Positions 32,792 to 45,009 of a stretch of DNA of 64,000 nucleotides are shown here, in pieces (within the stretch, counting starts at the first letter, position 1; every line of letters starts with the position of its first letter). The position numbers and the translations under genes were made by a program. The notes under the pieces are model-generated. The model ran no database searches, had not been told where the DNA came from, and saw only the letters and a list, made by a program, of their open reading frames with translations. The DNA is taken from the NCBI GenBank assembly GCA_905250125.1, contig CAJNOL010000418.1:4622-68621 (forward strand), written 5' to 3'. The stretch is from Rotaria sordida. Taxonomy: Eukaryota; Rotifera; Eurotatoria; Philodinida; Philodinidae.

Positions 32792-33285
32792 CTGAAAAAA
32801 AATTGGTACAACACCAAACCAAAAAGAGTATCGTGAATGAAAAAAAAGGTATCGAATTCGTTTCAATTCTCTGAACCATTTTAGGCTCGGTACATACCAC
32901 TACGAAAAACTTGAAAAAGCATCCTGAGTCAATGACAAGCAATTTCAGTCACCCAAAGTTTTGTACGAAACCTTTCGAAGGTTTCGTATTGTCTTCCTTA
33001 ATGGTTTCGTAATCATACAAATTCTTTTGCAGAGTACCGAACCATAATGGAGAGCAACACGGAACCCTCAAAAGGTTTCGTACAAAACTTTTGGTGACTA
33101 AAATTGATTGTCATTGACTCAGGACACTTTTTCAAGTTTTTCGTAGTGATCTGTACCGAACCTAAAATGGTTCAGAGAATTGAAACGAATTCGAAACCTT
33201 TTTAGGTTCCGTACTATGTGCGAAACCTTTTTTTCGTTCACTGTACTCTTTTTGGTTCGGTATCACACCAATTTTTTTTCCAGTG
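32792..33285. repeat. Foldback MITE with ~230-bp arms, TA-flanked
   Basis: Left end CTGAAAAAAAATTGGT and right end ACCAATTTTTTTTCCAGTG are complements, each with TA immediately outside (32790-32791 and 33286-33287). Arms run about 230 bp inward with shared blocks such as CAATTCTCTGAACCATTTTAG at 32865 and its complement near 33168. The repeated GGTTTCGTA motif occurs in the centre. TA flanks suggest Tc1/mariner-type mobilisation. No ORF. Confidence 0.85.
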
Positions 33286-33290
33286 TAGAG

Positions 33291-34619
33291 TAAAAGTTAC
33301 CGATAAAATTAACTAAAGATACCAATCTATTATCATCAAAGACTATACACTCTACTTATTTTGATGCTATTCTAAGTACAAAAAAAAAGCCCTAAAGGTC
33401 AATAAATCATGTCATGAAATCAAAAAGCACTAAATATCATAGAAAAAAATACATATTATTCGTTCAAATTTTGAAAAAGTTGGTCATCAGTCTTCAGTAT
33501 AGTCTTTGCATTTTTGGAATGGAAGTGACTATCGATCTTGGCCTTGCATAGATCGATAGAGATGAAGATAGGCTATCTACCCATTCTATTATTATTATTA
33601 AATCATATTGTATTTATACCGAAATTGGTTCATATTGAAAGACCATAATATACATAATACAAAAAACGATGGAAATTTTTCGTCGACTTTGTGAAAAAAT
33701 AGAGCAACTTCGACTCTGGATAGTGTTAAAATATCAGCTCTTTATCTTTTGTTATTATGTAGTTATTCAAAAAATGCCCACGACCATCTATCTCTGAAAT
33801 GGACATTAGGTGTTGGTGTCCACTGTACTCTCCAATGGCGTCCATACTCTAACTTTCCTTACATTGTTAGTGGGTATTAGTGAGCATAAATTGTTACGAT
33901 GTGTATTGGTGAAGAGGACTGATATATGATTTTGCGAAGTTGAATGCTAGTGGTATTAGTATAAATTATGAATACTTTTCTCCTACATACACCCGTATCA
34001 TTCGTAAAAATGACTTTTAGAAAGTAAGATACAGGATAGATAGTATTGTGTAACAATAACAAAAGAATCAGTATGAAAAGTTTATTCTCGATTAGGTTTT
34101 GGCTTGAATTCGAAGGCATTAAACTGCATCATGTGTATTTTTCATGATCTATGCTATCGCATTGAAATTATTTATTTCTACACTGTATCCTGTTTTAAAG
34201 GATTTGGACACGTTTCTATTAATCCTACTAAATATATCTAATAGACTACTGAGGTTGTTCTTTCATAACTACATGTAAGAAATATTTTATAGAAGAAAAA
34301 CTTTTTAAAATGGAAACAAGTTTTATTGTCAGCATATTTTTAAAGAATGGATAATCTCCGAAGACTTTTCATTGTCGAAAGTCAATTATCAATTTAAGTT
34401 CATTAATAAGACCAATGCTGTTGACAAATAATAAAATGTTGCTAGAGAAAAAAAAATTCAATCTAAATATATCTATGCATTAAATTTTTTCCAAAATCGA
34501 TCAATAATTGAACTTTGAAAACTGTTCTATTTTCATTATAATCAAATACTATTTTAAATATTTTAGAAGATCAATTTTAAGATGAATAGCGTGGTTATCC
34601 AATAAATTTTATTTAAATT
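33291..34619. other. Intergenic, 3' of TPR copy 2
   Basis: No gene supported. A short perfect hairpin (CTATCGATC/GATCGATAG) lies at 33529-33559 with a 13-base loop. Confidence 0.4.
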
Positions 34620-37618
34620 TCATTGTAAAATAAAACAAACACAGGAACAAAAAAAAAAGATTACAGTGAAAGAAAAACTACAATGTATAGCTGAATTATG
34701 ATGATCAAGATAGTTATTTGCTTCTTTAAGAAAATATTCATCATTATTATGAGATGATGTCATTTGAAAAAAAAGTTGTTGATACAAACCGACTGCTATA
34801 CTATGTTGATTGAGATAATCATTAGATCGTGCCATACCAAGTGTATTAATAGCTCGATTAGGAGCTATCTGATCAGCTTTTTTGTACACGTTTAATGCTA
34901 TTAATGGAAATTTGTTAATAGCAGTTTCTGTACCATTTAACATATACACAGAAGTGTTAGTCTTAACCTAAAGTATATTAAATTGAATTATTTCATTTAA
35001 TACAATGTATTCACTGATATTCAAAATCAATTGATAAAAGAAAAACGAATAAATAAATATACTTTCTTTTTTTTCATTATTAGAATATAGTGGATATACA
35101 GAATACTTACCAATTGTTTTTGATATTGTTCATAAATAATTAATAAATGCATAGCAAGCAATTCTGAAGAACGTGCAAATATCAAAGTAGGACTATGACA
35201 TTCAGGTATTAGAGCCGATTCAATTTGAACAGCTGCATCTAACTCATTTAAACATTCTTGCCATAATCCATTAACATAATGACGTATGCCACGAATTTGA
35301 GGTATCATCATTAAAATACTATTAGATATATATTTACTCAATGAATTAGTTCGATTAGAGAGTATAACAAAACGGGCTAGATGATTATCTATAGTTGATG
35401 ATATACCAGATATATTCTTGTTCATATAAAAAGTAGTTAGTAATTGCAAACAATCAGCTAAATAATAATAAAGAAGAATCGTTTTTTTTTCTATTTGAAT
35501 ATAACAAATAAAATCTTACCGAAACGATATCCTGCTTCAGTCCATATTGGATACCATCCTGTAGCATTATCACTCAATAAAACTAAAGTTTGTTCTTCAT
35601 TGAATCTCAATAATGGTTGTATTTTATTTAAAAATCGATTTCTGTAAGGAAACCAAAAGAATAGATCAACAATAGTACGTGCTTGAGTTCGATAGGCAAA
35701 TGGTAAATAATGATTTGGTGTTAGAAATGATTGATTATCAGCAGCGAATAGATCATTCAATAGAGCAATACTACCTAACCAATCACCTGTTTGTAAACGA
35801 GAATATGAAAGCCATTCAGTTGAATGTGCTCGATTTTCAGCATCACATGCAAGAAAAGATGATCTTTGATTTATTGTATTAAATTGAGTCAAAATAGATT
35901 CAAGTTCAATTGATGAAATTGATATAAAACGATTTAACAATTTCGTCATACATAATGTTATGCTTACTTGAATAGCTGTTCTATCAGCTGACATAGCACG
36001 AAGCCATGCACCTAATTCAATGTAAAATAAAATAATGAATATTTTTTTTTTTTACTTTATTTACCAAATAGAAAAAACAAGATACACTATTTCACTCAAT
36101 GGGTAATTATTGTTATCGTGAAAATATAATAACATACTTTCGAATGTTAAAAAGTTTTATTTAAGAACACCTCCCATCCTTTTCGTGATTTAAAGTTTTT
36201 GGTTTTTTGTGACACTTGTATAGTCTGCAGTAGTATCTATCTACTGAATACATTTTGGGATCCAAAAATTGTCTTTAAACGTTAAAAAATTCGAGAAGAA
36301 ATCCCAGATTTCTTCAGCCTAGTACATCGAATCGAGCTAAAACGTTTTTCATATATACTATACACTGCTTGGGATGGACTTTTTTTTTGTTTCAAAAAAC
36401 ATGTTTTTTAGGATGCCTTCGAAATTTCGACTTTTTTTATTCGAAAGACAAAAAAATAAAAAGATACCCACTCCAAATAGTTTCTAGAGTCTGCAAAAAC
36501 ATTTTCAGCTCGATCAAACATAGCATCTCGAAAAAACGGGAAGGTATTTTTCTTAATTGTGAACTCAGTATCTCATAGAAGACAATGTCCAAGAATTTTG
36601 AATTTATGACAACTTCTGTTGTACTCATCATGATCTGTCTGTCCTAAAAATTTCAAACTTTTCTGATGAATCGTTCTCCGATAATCTCAAAAGGAAAGGA
36701 AAGTATCTTTAACAATTGAAAACAAGTTTTTTCGGAGAAATATTGTAAAAACTTCTATTACCTGTACGCATCCAAACATGAGCTGGCATATGTCGTGCAT
36801 GTGATAATGTTAACACAGTTTTATTATATGCCAATGCATAATCTGTAGCTTTTTCTACTATATCAACTTGATCAACATCATAAGCATGTATCAAATAATG
36901 AAGAGCACCTGGATGAGTCGGTTCAGTTGCGAGTGACATGTTCAATATTTCTCTTGCCTCTATCATTGGTACAGGTTCTATTTGACCTTGAAATTCAGTT
37001 TCAAAGGCTACACTAAGAAGAGAAAGACCCCATAAAACACGAATATCAGTTTCATTTGGATATTTTTTTGATAAATTAGCTATCGATGATAAAAATGCTC
37101 GTTCTCCAGCTGTAGCCGATGATTGATTTGCATACCATTGATAAACTGTTTCTAGTAATGATGATTGAAATGGTGAAAGTATTATATTTGATGTTTCCAA
37201 CATTGACATAGTCGCATTATATGCTGCTAGGCCACAATCAAAATCAGTATATTCCCATAATGCATTTTTACATCTAGTTAAAAATAAAAATCTATTATAG
37301 AGAAATAAATGTTGTAGATATTGAAACATACGCAAGCATTTTTCCAATATGAGCTTCAATGAATGTTGGTGTAATATTCAATGCGAGATTAAAAGCTTCT
37401 TGTGCTTCATCATACATAAATGAATGAAAACAAAAATATCCAATAGCAAAATGATGATGTGCAAGTGATGATCGATCAATTGTAAGACCAAGTGGTCGTT
37501 GTATCTCTCTTAGTTGTACATATGATTCCCATGGAAGAATGCCATCGGATGTATTCCACGATTGACAATCAACGACTTTAGTAGCCGTAGTCAATATTAA
37601 GATAATAATAAATAACAT
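34620..37618 (-). CDS. Secreted TPR-repeat protein with hydrophobic C-terminal tail, copy 2 (5 exons)
   Basis: Exons (minus): 37618-37332, 37273-36762, 36011-35520, 35457-35111, 34967-34620. Exons 1, 2 and 4 equal copy 1 in length (287, 512 and 347 nt); the product is 661 residues. It has a signal peptide (MLFIIILILTTATKVVDC), TPR-like helices, THPGALHYLIHAYDVDQ and a preserved HARHMPAHVWMRTG motif, which copy 1 has lost. The C-terminal tail is hydrophobic and aromatic (FTVIFFFCSCVCFIL). Exon 1 (after the signal peptide), intron 1 and early exon 2 are almost identical to copy 1, while later exons have diverged strongly. Intron 2 is 750 bp because of an inserted dispersed repeat. Function unknown; probably extracellular or membrane-anchored. 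Confidence 0.85.
36166..36712. repeat. Dispersed repeat copy P, inserted in intron 2 of TPR copy 2
   Basis: It shares long stretches with 59530-59895: TTTCGTGAT, ATCTATCTACTGAATACATTTTGG and AAACGTTAAAAAATTCGAGAAGAAATC at the left, and CTGTCTGTCCTAAAAATTTCAA and TTCTGATGAATCGTTCT at the right. The equivalent intron of copy 1 is 98 bp and lacks it, so it inserted after duplication. Its ends are loosely complementary; there is no ORF. Confidence 0.75.
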
Positions 37619-38838
37619 CTTTTTTTCTATAAAAATAAAACGAAATGTATAAGCATAGAGTCACATATATTTATCTTATGATACATACGTATAATTACTA
37701 ACATGTTAACATTTGTCACAGTCGACGAAAATGTACGTGCGTGTGGACGTAAAAATTAATCTAATTTGTACACAAATATTTATGATTATATAATGCAGAT
37801 ACAAAGCATATTTTGTAACGATTAAGGACGAAAAAACAAAACGATAAAAAGTATTTGTATTATTGACTCAACATTGCATTGTCTAAATAGTTATTCAACG
37901 GTCATCAATCAGTTTGAACATGACTTAAATAGTGAATGCAAATATAAGCTAAAATAATCTCTTTCTTCTACTCTCGATTGTACAAAGAGGTATTTAAATA
38001 TTATCTATGACTTTCTCGATCGAATCTATTGTGTATCATTGTCTACTCTCACTACTTAGTTAAATTGACTGCACATAAATGAAGTTAAACCTTCCCTTAT
38101 TTCTTTTTATCACACGCTTTGTTCTCCCATTTGCTACTACTATGCATCGTTAACAACCTTCATCTGCTTAATTCGTTCTCTCTTCTTTTTTTTTCTCTCT
38201 CTCTCTCTCTCTTGATTGCGTATATAAACGTGTGCTGTGTATGTAAATCGTGTGATTAGTGATATGACGAAGCTAAATAGAGTGTAATTCCATCTGTGCT
38301 AGCAGCTCTTTTATCTAAAATCGTAATTTTATCCTTTTATGATTGAGAACTTATCAATGAATTGTGATTACATCGAAATAACATCATCTTGTGAAAATAA
38401 ATTGCCGTACGATCAAAGATCTTTTTTTACAAGCTAATTATTGTTAAGGTCTTCAAATTTCTTTTTTGATACTTCATTAAACTTTTTTACAATAATATAA
38501 TCTTATTGTATGAATATTCAGAATTATTTCCATTGGATGCTAAAAAATTGAAATTAGATGATTATGACTAATCATTTTTAATAAAATAATATTTATCTTC
38601 TTTTTCTAGACAGCTTGTTTCACCAACTATTGAATAGAATAAAAATTGCATTCAATTAATGAAATCAATTTGTTTTTTAATTGCAATAAATATTGTCTTA
38701 AAACTTACAATAACTCGAGAATAAAAGAAAAAAAAAATTTTTTTTGTAAAATTCATACTCAGAAACAAATAAAAATGAACAAAAAACAGCTTCTTTTTAT
38801 TATTAAGTCTATGTTATCATCATTAACTTCTGGCATTA
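37619..38838. other. Intergenic between TPR copy 2 and ADP-ribosylglycohydrolase
   Basis: AT-rich sequence holding a CT dinucleotide run at about 38192-38211. It contains the promoter side of TPR copy 2. No gene seen. Confidence 0.4.
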
Positions 38839-41800
38839 CTACATTTCAATCAAATCCATTTGTTTGAAACATTGAATGATTTTCTTATCAAACCATTTTT
38901 TGAATGGCATTGCTTTCAACCATGAGTAAGGAAGTGCTTTATAACCATGTCTTGCGCCATACATAGTTCCACATACTGCTCCATTAGTATCGGCATCACC
39001 TCCATACCGAATAAGATCATTCAATGTTTCTTCAAATGAACGTGTAGATCTTAATCCATAAAAACCTGATCCTAAACATTTATATGTATAACCAATACTT
39101 CTTGATTCATCAAGATTTAGCTCCTCTAGTGTACGGTTTTTATCTGTATGCCATAAGAATAATTTACGATCTTCGGCAGAAAAACTATCACCAAGTATTT
39201 CGATGGTTTCTTTTTGAACGCGTTCTATTAATGATTCAATATCATTTTGATCGAAGTTTTCGTTTAAGAGGTCGGTGATAGCCAAACAAACAGCAAGACA
39301 TGAAGCAATGCATCGAGGATCAAAATGAGTCGTTTTACACATTAATGTAGCTGTTGATATGACCTTTTCAAATCGAATCATATTATAAAATATCTTAATT
39401 TTAATAAATATGTACATTGAGAAAACGAACGTCCTTACAAGATAAATACCCAATGTGATTTATCACATTTGAGCTCAATGGTACCAATCGGTCAATGTAT
39501 TGTGGTTTTTTTGTGTATTTCGTCCTGAAGCCTCAGCTTTTTCAATGCAATGGCTGCTTCAAATTTTGATATGAAACTTTATACACATGATGATTTCAGT
39601 TATAGTAGTTTTCAGTGGAAATTTCAGAATCGTTCGATATTGCGCCTTCGAAATACTAGTTTTCCAAACTATAACTCTTTTTCTTTTATAGATATTCTCA
39701 GGTCAAGATATACCGGCTATTTTCTGGTAGAACACCCAGAATTTCACTGTTTCTATCAAGTTTTCGGACCGAAAATTCACAAATTCAAGCGCCGAAATCA
39801 TACACCTTGTTTCTACATTGTAGACTTGCAAGAGAAAAACGTTAAAAACTCGTTGCTTCGACTCATTCGCGCTATGTGTCCGAATCCTTATAGGTTTATT
39901 CTAGTCTAGAGATCTTCTTTATATGCTCAAAAGGGATTAATCATTTCAGGTACTATCTCCAACGTTTCATCGAAAAAAGAAAAGCATGAATAATGTACAT
40001 TGAATTTTGATACTAATATAAACTAAGAAATTTGTCAATATTTTATACCTTGTCTCGATCTTTAAAATGAACAAACGCCGATGCTGAACAACGCATCACA
40101 GCTCCATTTGGTGCTGCTTGACGATTGCCGCGTTCCCATACTGCTTCACTTGCTCTGAGTGGATCGTTAATATAACCATGAGAATGAACTACCTATTGAA
40201 AAAAAATAATAAATACAAACTCTAGAACTTTGAAAACATTCTACATTGAACCAATGACAAAAGAACAATTAATAGAATCGTTGCAATATTTTAAATTCTT
40301 TTCTATTTACAAAAAAAGACTTTCATTTTTATTTGTTTAAGAAGGTTTAAATATAATTACATAGCCATTATTTTTCCTTTTTTTTTTTGAGAAATATTCT
40401 TTTATCTCAATGTAACAAATTTTCCCTCTATTCATCTCATTGAAGAACTTTAGACAAGAATAGATTTACCTGCGATACATTGGCACCTAATCCCATCCCA
40501 CTATAATCACCTAATTCTGGATATCCACGTCGAATCCAGGATGTTAACTTTTTAGCAAAAACTACATCTTCAGGTTCATCATTATTGGTTTCTGTTAATG
40601 TTTCTAGAATTAATATCCATTGATCTGTATCATCGGTCCAATCACCTCTTTTCCATCGTCTAGAATGTCCAGTTAGAATATAGTCTGGAAACGGAATTAT
40701 CTTTGAACGATCTGGATAATTATACGCAACATCATTGCGTGTTTCAAATTCAGTGGATAGACCATATGCATCACCAAGGGCTTGTCCATAAGCACAACCA
40801 AGAAGACGATCCATTAACTTTTGATTTGTTTCTGTTTTTAATATGGATTCAAGCAAATCAAGTTCATTGTCACTGTAAGATATCGTTGAACCATCTGATT
40901 TATTACTTTCATCGAAACTAGAGGAACTACCCACCGAATCAACCTTTCTTTTAAGATTATTATTTGTAGAAGTTGTATTCTCCTTATTTATTCTTTCCTG
41001 TTCATTATGATCATGAGATGGGCCCGACGTGTTCGTTCTCTCGACTTGACTGCTATTAGAAGATTTACTCACATTGTTGACTCCTTCTAATTCATGAGAA
41101 TCAATGGGTTTATTCGCGTCAGTCGTTTTTTTAGATTCATTGGCATCATTAGGTGTTGCCAAATCATTCTTCTTTTCGAATACTTTTGGACCGAATGTGT
41201 TTATATTAGTTGTTTCTCCTGCTTCATTATTATTGGTGGCGGATTCCGATTTATTTGTTCTATCAGATTCACTAAAAAAAAAAAATGAACGGTGTAAATA
41301 AATAATCACTCATCGCCTTAGGAACAATGTTAACAGAATTCTTACTATATTTCAAGCATATTTTATTATAAAAAGTTAAATTTGAGCGTTATCTTTTTCT
41401 ATTACTAAATGCTATTAAGAAAAATTTCATGTTGACAAATGAGATTGATAAACTAAAGCTATTGTTATAGAACAATTTACTAATAAATATTAAAAAAAAG
41501 ACCTTAAAGTTTTTCTTTGAAAGTTCACTTCATTAAAAACAAATACTTATTTCTAAATATCTGATCATGTTTGTCTAATCTGCAAAATATTTTATTAGAT
41601 ATGAAGAATGAATAAAAGATTATTCTATACCTTTTATCCACACCAACTGTTCCGTATTTTCGACACAAATTACTATTTCCCATTCTTAGTTACAATTCTA
41701 AAATCAATTTTAAAGAAACAACTATTCATGTCAAAACATAATCTGCTCCACTATTTTTTAAATAAATTTTCATAGGAAAATCATAGAGATCTGCGATTTT

Positions 41801-42770
41801 TACTAATCAAGATAGAAGACTTTGGGCTATTAAAGTATATCGAAATTTGATTGGTCAGCAATTGATGAATTAGGTGAGTTCTTGGTGAAGATTTTTAAAA
41901 ACGATATTCTGAAGCTATTTGTCTCTCAATTCAGACTTTTAATATGACTACTCGATAGAAACAACTCTTTTCTTGAGACTCTAGATTTCAGCCGATTATC
42001 GGAAAAGTAGCTAGGCAGAGATAATTCACCATGTTGAATAGAATGGTGAATTACGTCTGTCAAGTTGCTTTTTCGGATGAGCACAAATGAAATGGCTGAA
42101 ATCGGGAGTCTTGAGAAAAAACTTTATAACTCTCGAACAGAACAAGTTAGGAGTGTTGGTCATGTATAAATCGAAAGAAAAGAATTTTTCTATCGAGTAG
42201 TTCTAATAAAAGTCAAAATTGAAAAGTAAATAGCTTCAAAATATCGTCTTTGATAATCTCCGCCAGAAACTCATCTGATTGGTCAATTACTGACCAATTA
42301 AATTTTGATATACTCCGATATGGCTCCGGGTCTTCTCTCTTGTATAGTGAAAATTATAGGTCTCTATAATGTTCCTATTAAAAGTTATTCGAAAAACAGT
42401 GGAGCACATTATATTTTATAATAGATAGTACAATCGATTTGTTTAGCAATAGAGTACACGATATATATATAACTTGTTTTTATCATCAGACGATATTCAA
42501 CTATACTTCTCACATTTACTCGAGTAAAATTTTTATCTAGAGTATAGAAAAAAAAAACAAATTAAATTATACAAGTCAATGCTAATAAACAAAATGAGTC
42601 ATCAGAACACAAGACTCAAAATAAGACATTATTTTATCATGCTTCCAAACATCGAGGAGCTTCTTCTGAATAAAGATAGACTTTGAAATAGATAAATGCT
42701 TTACACACCTTTTAGGTATTTCATTTTGATTATCACCATTATTGTTAAATTTACCACTAGTGTCAGCCAT
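38839..42770 (-). CDS. ADP-ribosylglycohydrolase (DraG/ARH family) with long disordered N-terminus
   Basis: This family removes ADP-ribose from proteins or O-acetyl-ADP-ribose using a binuclear Mg centre. Exons (minus): 42770-42709 (MADTSGKFNNN...), 41271-40470, 40192-40049, 39363-38839; 510 residues. An alternative or cassette 5' exon at 41683-41631 (MGNSNLCRKYG) also ends AAA-AG in the same phase, giving 507 residues if used as the first exon. Residues about 20-155 are Asn/Ser/Asp/Lys-rich and disordered with a possible NLS (NLKRKVD). The catalytic fold starts near residue 170 (LLGCAYGQALGDAYG). Metal motifs are GDWTDDTDQW (about 230-239) and, C-terminally, GGDADTNGAV; GDYSGMGLGAN and PNGAVMR also fit. 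The last acceptor (GAAAAG, after a 685-bp intron) is weak but restores the family sequence. Confidence 0.88.
39480..39950 (+). other. Unexplained insert with a 119-codon ORF inside an intron of the ADP-ribosylglycohydrolase
   Basis: Opposite to the host gene, an ATG at 39550 opens a 119-residue frame to 39909 (MAASNFDMKLYTHDDFSYSS... then FHCFYQVFGPKIHKF). Base composition is less AT-rich than the surrounding intron. I do not recognise the protein and see no repeats or terminal sequences. It may be a transposon fragment or chance ORF. Confidence 0.25.
41631..41683 (-). CDS. Alternative first (or cassette) coding exon of the ADP-ribosylglycohydrolase
   Basis: ATG-GGA-AAT-AGT encodes MGNSNLCRKYGTVGVDK and ends AAA-AG|GTATAG, the same phase as the exon at 42770-42709. 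As a first exon it would give Gly2 with a myristoylation-like context (MGNSN) plus a nearby Cys. Alternatively an AG|A just before the ATG would let it splice in frame between the other exons as a cassette. Confidence 0.45.
41731..42419. repeat. Foldback element (~690 bp) in the 5' intron of the ADP-ribosylglycohydrolase
   Basis: Outer ends ACATAATCTGCTCCACTA (left, ~41737) and TAGTGGAGCA-like AACAGTGGAGCACATTATAT (right) are complements. Arms of roughly 300 bp continue inward through ATAGAGATC, ATATCGAAATTTGATTGGTCAG and ACTCGATAGAAA blocks. There is no ORF. It separates the two candidate first exons. Confidence 0.8.
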
Positions 42771-45009
42771 TGTTACAATCAACTAGGAAGAAAAAAGTAT
42801 GACGAGAGATGCTGTTGATGAAATAGAAAAAAAAGGCACTTAAGAAGAAAAAGAAAAGCAAAAAAAAAGATTACTACGATTTTGTTGTTATTGTTGAAAA
42901 TTTCAGCATAAGAATTTAAATATTTTACAATTTCTATACCCTCTGTATATAATGTATTTCATTTAGATATATTTTGCTGATCATAAAAAATCTCACAACA
43001 TATCGAAAATACCAAGTATATAATCGAGAGATGAAGAAAACGTAACGATACAATCTACAGAGGTCGCTTCATCTATTAGATGAAAAGAAATTTAACTCGT
43101 CGAAACACAGTTATTTCAAGCTCAATAGATCTAGATTCTATTCATACAAGGGAATATTTTTCACGAAATCAAATATGAAAAAAAGTAAAGCTTTTGAAAT
43201 ATATTAAATTTCAATATGAAAAAAACAATGTTTTTCTCATTAGTTCTTTGTTTTGAACAACGCATCAATCTTTTTGTTTTTTGATCTACTATAAACTCAG
43301 TTTAATTCCCAGAGAATACTAGCCAATTTGGCTTCTAAATACTTTCACAAGTCAAATGTTTGGAGGTGGAGTTTTATTGCAATTAATTTTTTTTTGCGTT
43401 GTAGCTATAATTTTATCCGCTAACAAGCTCAGCAGTGCACAAGATTCGATAAATCGAAGTTTTCAAAGTGTCTAAGAACTTTGATAGTTGTCAATGAACC
43501 AAAAATTGACTTCATACTTTTTTGGTTGCATGTTATTAAATAAATCGAGTGATGTATTTATTGCATTACTTTTATTCACACGTTCATCTATCATCAGCAC
43601 TTCATAGATCTTAATATAGATACATTAAAGTGCGTTTGTTACGATTCTTTGATGTGAGAAACTGTTGAACTTTGAAGTATGCACCAATACGGCTCTACTA
43701 GGCAAAGTCATCTTAGAAGTTTGTGTGTAATTCATAAACATCAGAATATATATTTCAGTCGTTTACTTCCTAATGGAGGCTTCTCATTTTGATGAAATAG
43801 ATAGTTCAGATCTTAAGAGTGTTTCAATAATGGATATCGTACTCATCTCATACTAGCACTTGTTTTCCGACTCCGATAAACTCTCATGTAGTGACAACTG
43901 ACCATCATTCAGCTTTGTGAGATATCTCTTTTTCCAGTTAAAGATTTGTTCATACTTCTGTTCACTTAATTAAAATTTCATCGATTCATTTCTCGAGTGT
44001 ATATAATCTCATGATAAAAAAAAAACCCAACAGAATAGTATTAAAGCATGCCTATTTCCTATTTACAAGTTCCTGAACAGTTGCCTCTCGTTAATGTCCA
44101 TGTCTACATTTTTTTTGGCTCACAAAAGACTCGTTTGTTTGTTAATAGAAAACATGTACAATAAATGAAATTCGATACGCCAAAGAAGTTGCAGCTAAAC
44201 ACCGAAAAGTGATGAACTAATCTATTCGATGATTTATATTGCTATCTTGTCCCCGTACGGATAGGATGGGCTTCTAACAGATGACCGAAAATATATAAGA
44301 CGATAGGTCGCCAACATATTTTTGTTTACTCTATAAGTTCTTTTTCGAACATGCTAAAAATTGTCGGAGTCGGTCTTTTTGTAGAGCAGATATTTCTCTA
44401 CAGAATGTGATATTGAATTGCAAGCATTTTTTCACGAGCTCCTTTCAGCGTAAAATGGTTGCTGATTTTTCAAAAATGAATATTTAAGAAAAAAGAAAAT
44501 TAAGGAGCCTTGTCCAAAGACAAAAAACAAATTTCGAATAGTGCATTTTGTAGGGTATTTTCACGTCTACAAGTTGATATATAAATAAAGATCTCAACTT
44601 TTAGTGTCGAATCGCAATAGTGAAAATACAGTTCGAACTAATTTTTTTTGAACTTTTCAAAGATCACTTCACTAGTCTCGAACAAAATTTCTAATACCCA
44701 TATTCGAAAAGTGAACAAACATCTTCTCTAAAAGCTTTCCTATCATCTGTTATGACATTTTGAAAATCCTAACTTTGAAATTGAGCTTCATTTTAAATGG
44801 AATAAAAACAACATACAAGTCATACACAATTTCTAGCAACGAAAAATATGCATTAATGAGTAATATAAAAAAAGCTTGATATAGTCATTTATTGGAAAAA
44901 AAAAGTACGATAGTTAAACCTGAATAGAGAATTACATTTATGAAATTCTTAATAATATAAAGTTAATTTTGACATCAATCAAATAAGCTTATTTATTTCA
45001 TAAATCATA
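42771..45009. other. 2.2-kb intergenic region
   Basis: Both-strand reading shows only short random frames. No gene, RNA or clear repeat supported. Confidence 0.4.

Noticed and set aside
33877-34119. 80-codon minus-strand ORF downstream of TPR copy 2
   Set aside because: No link by splice sites to the TPR gene, which ends in its own stop at 34620, and no recognisable domain.
36369-36631. Overlapping ORFs on both strands in TPR copy 2 intron 2
   Set aside because: They fall inside dispersed repeat P and are not open in repeat Q.
38192-38211. CT-rich run considered as a promoter element or regulatory DNA
   Set aside because: A plain dinucleotide microsatellite; nothing ties it to a start site.
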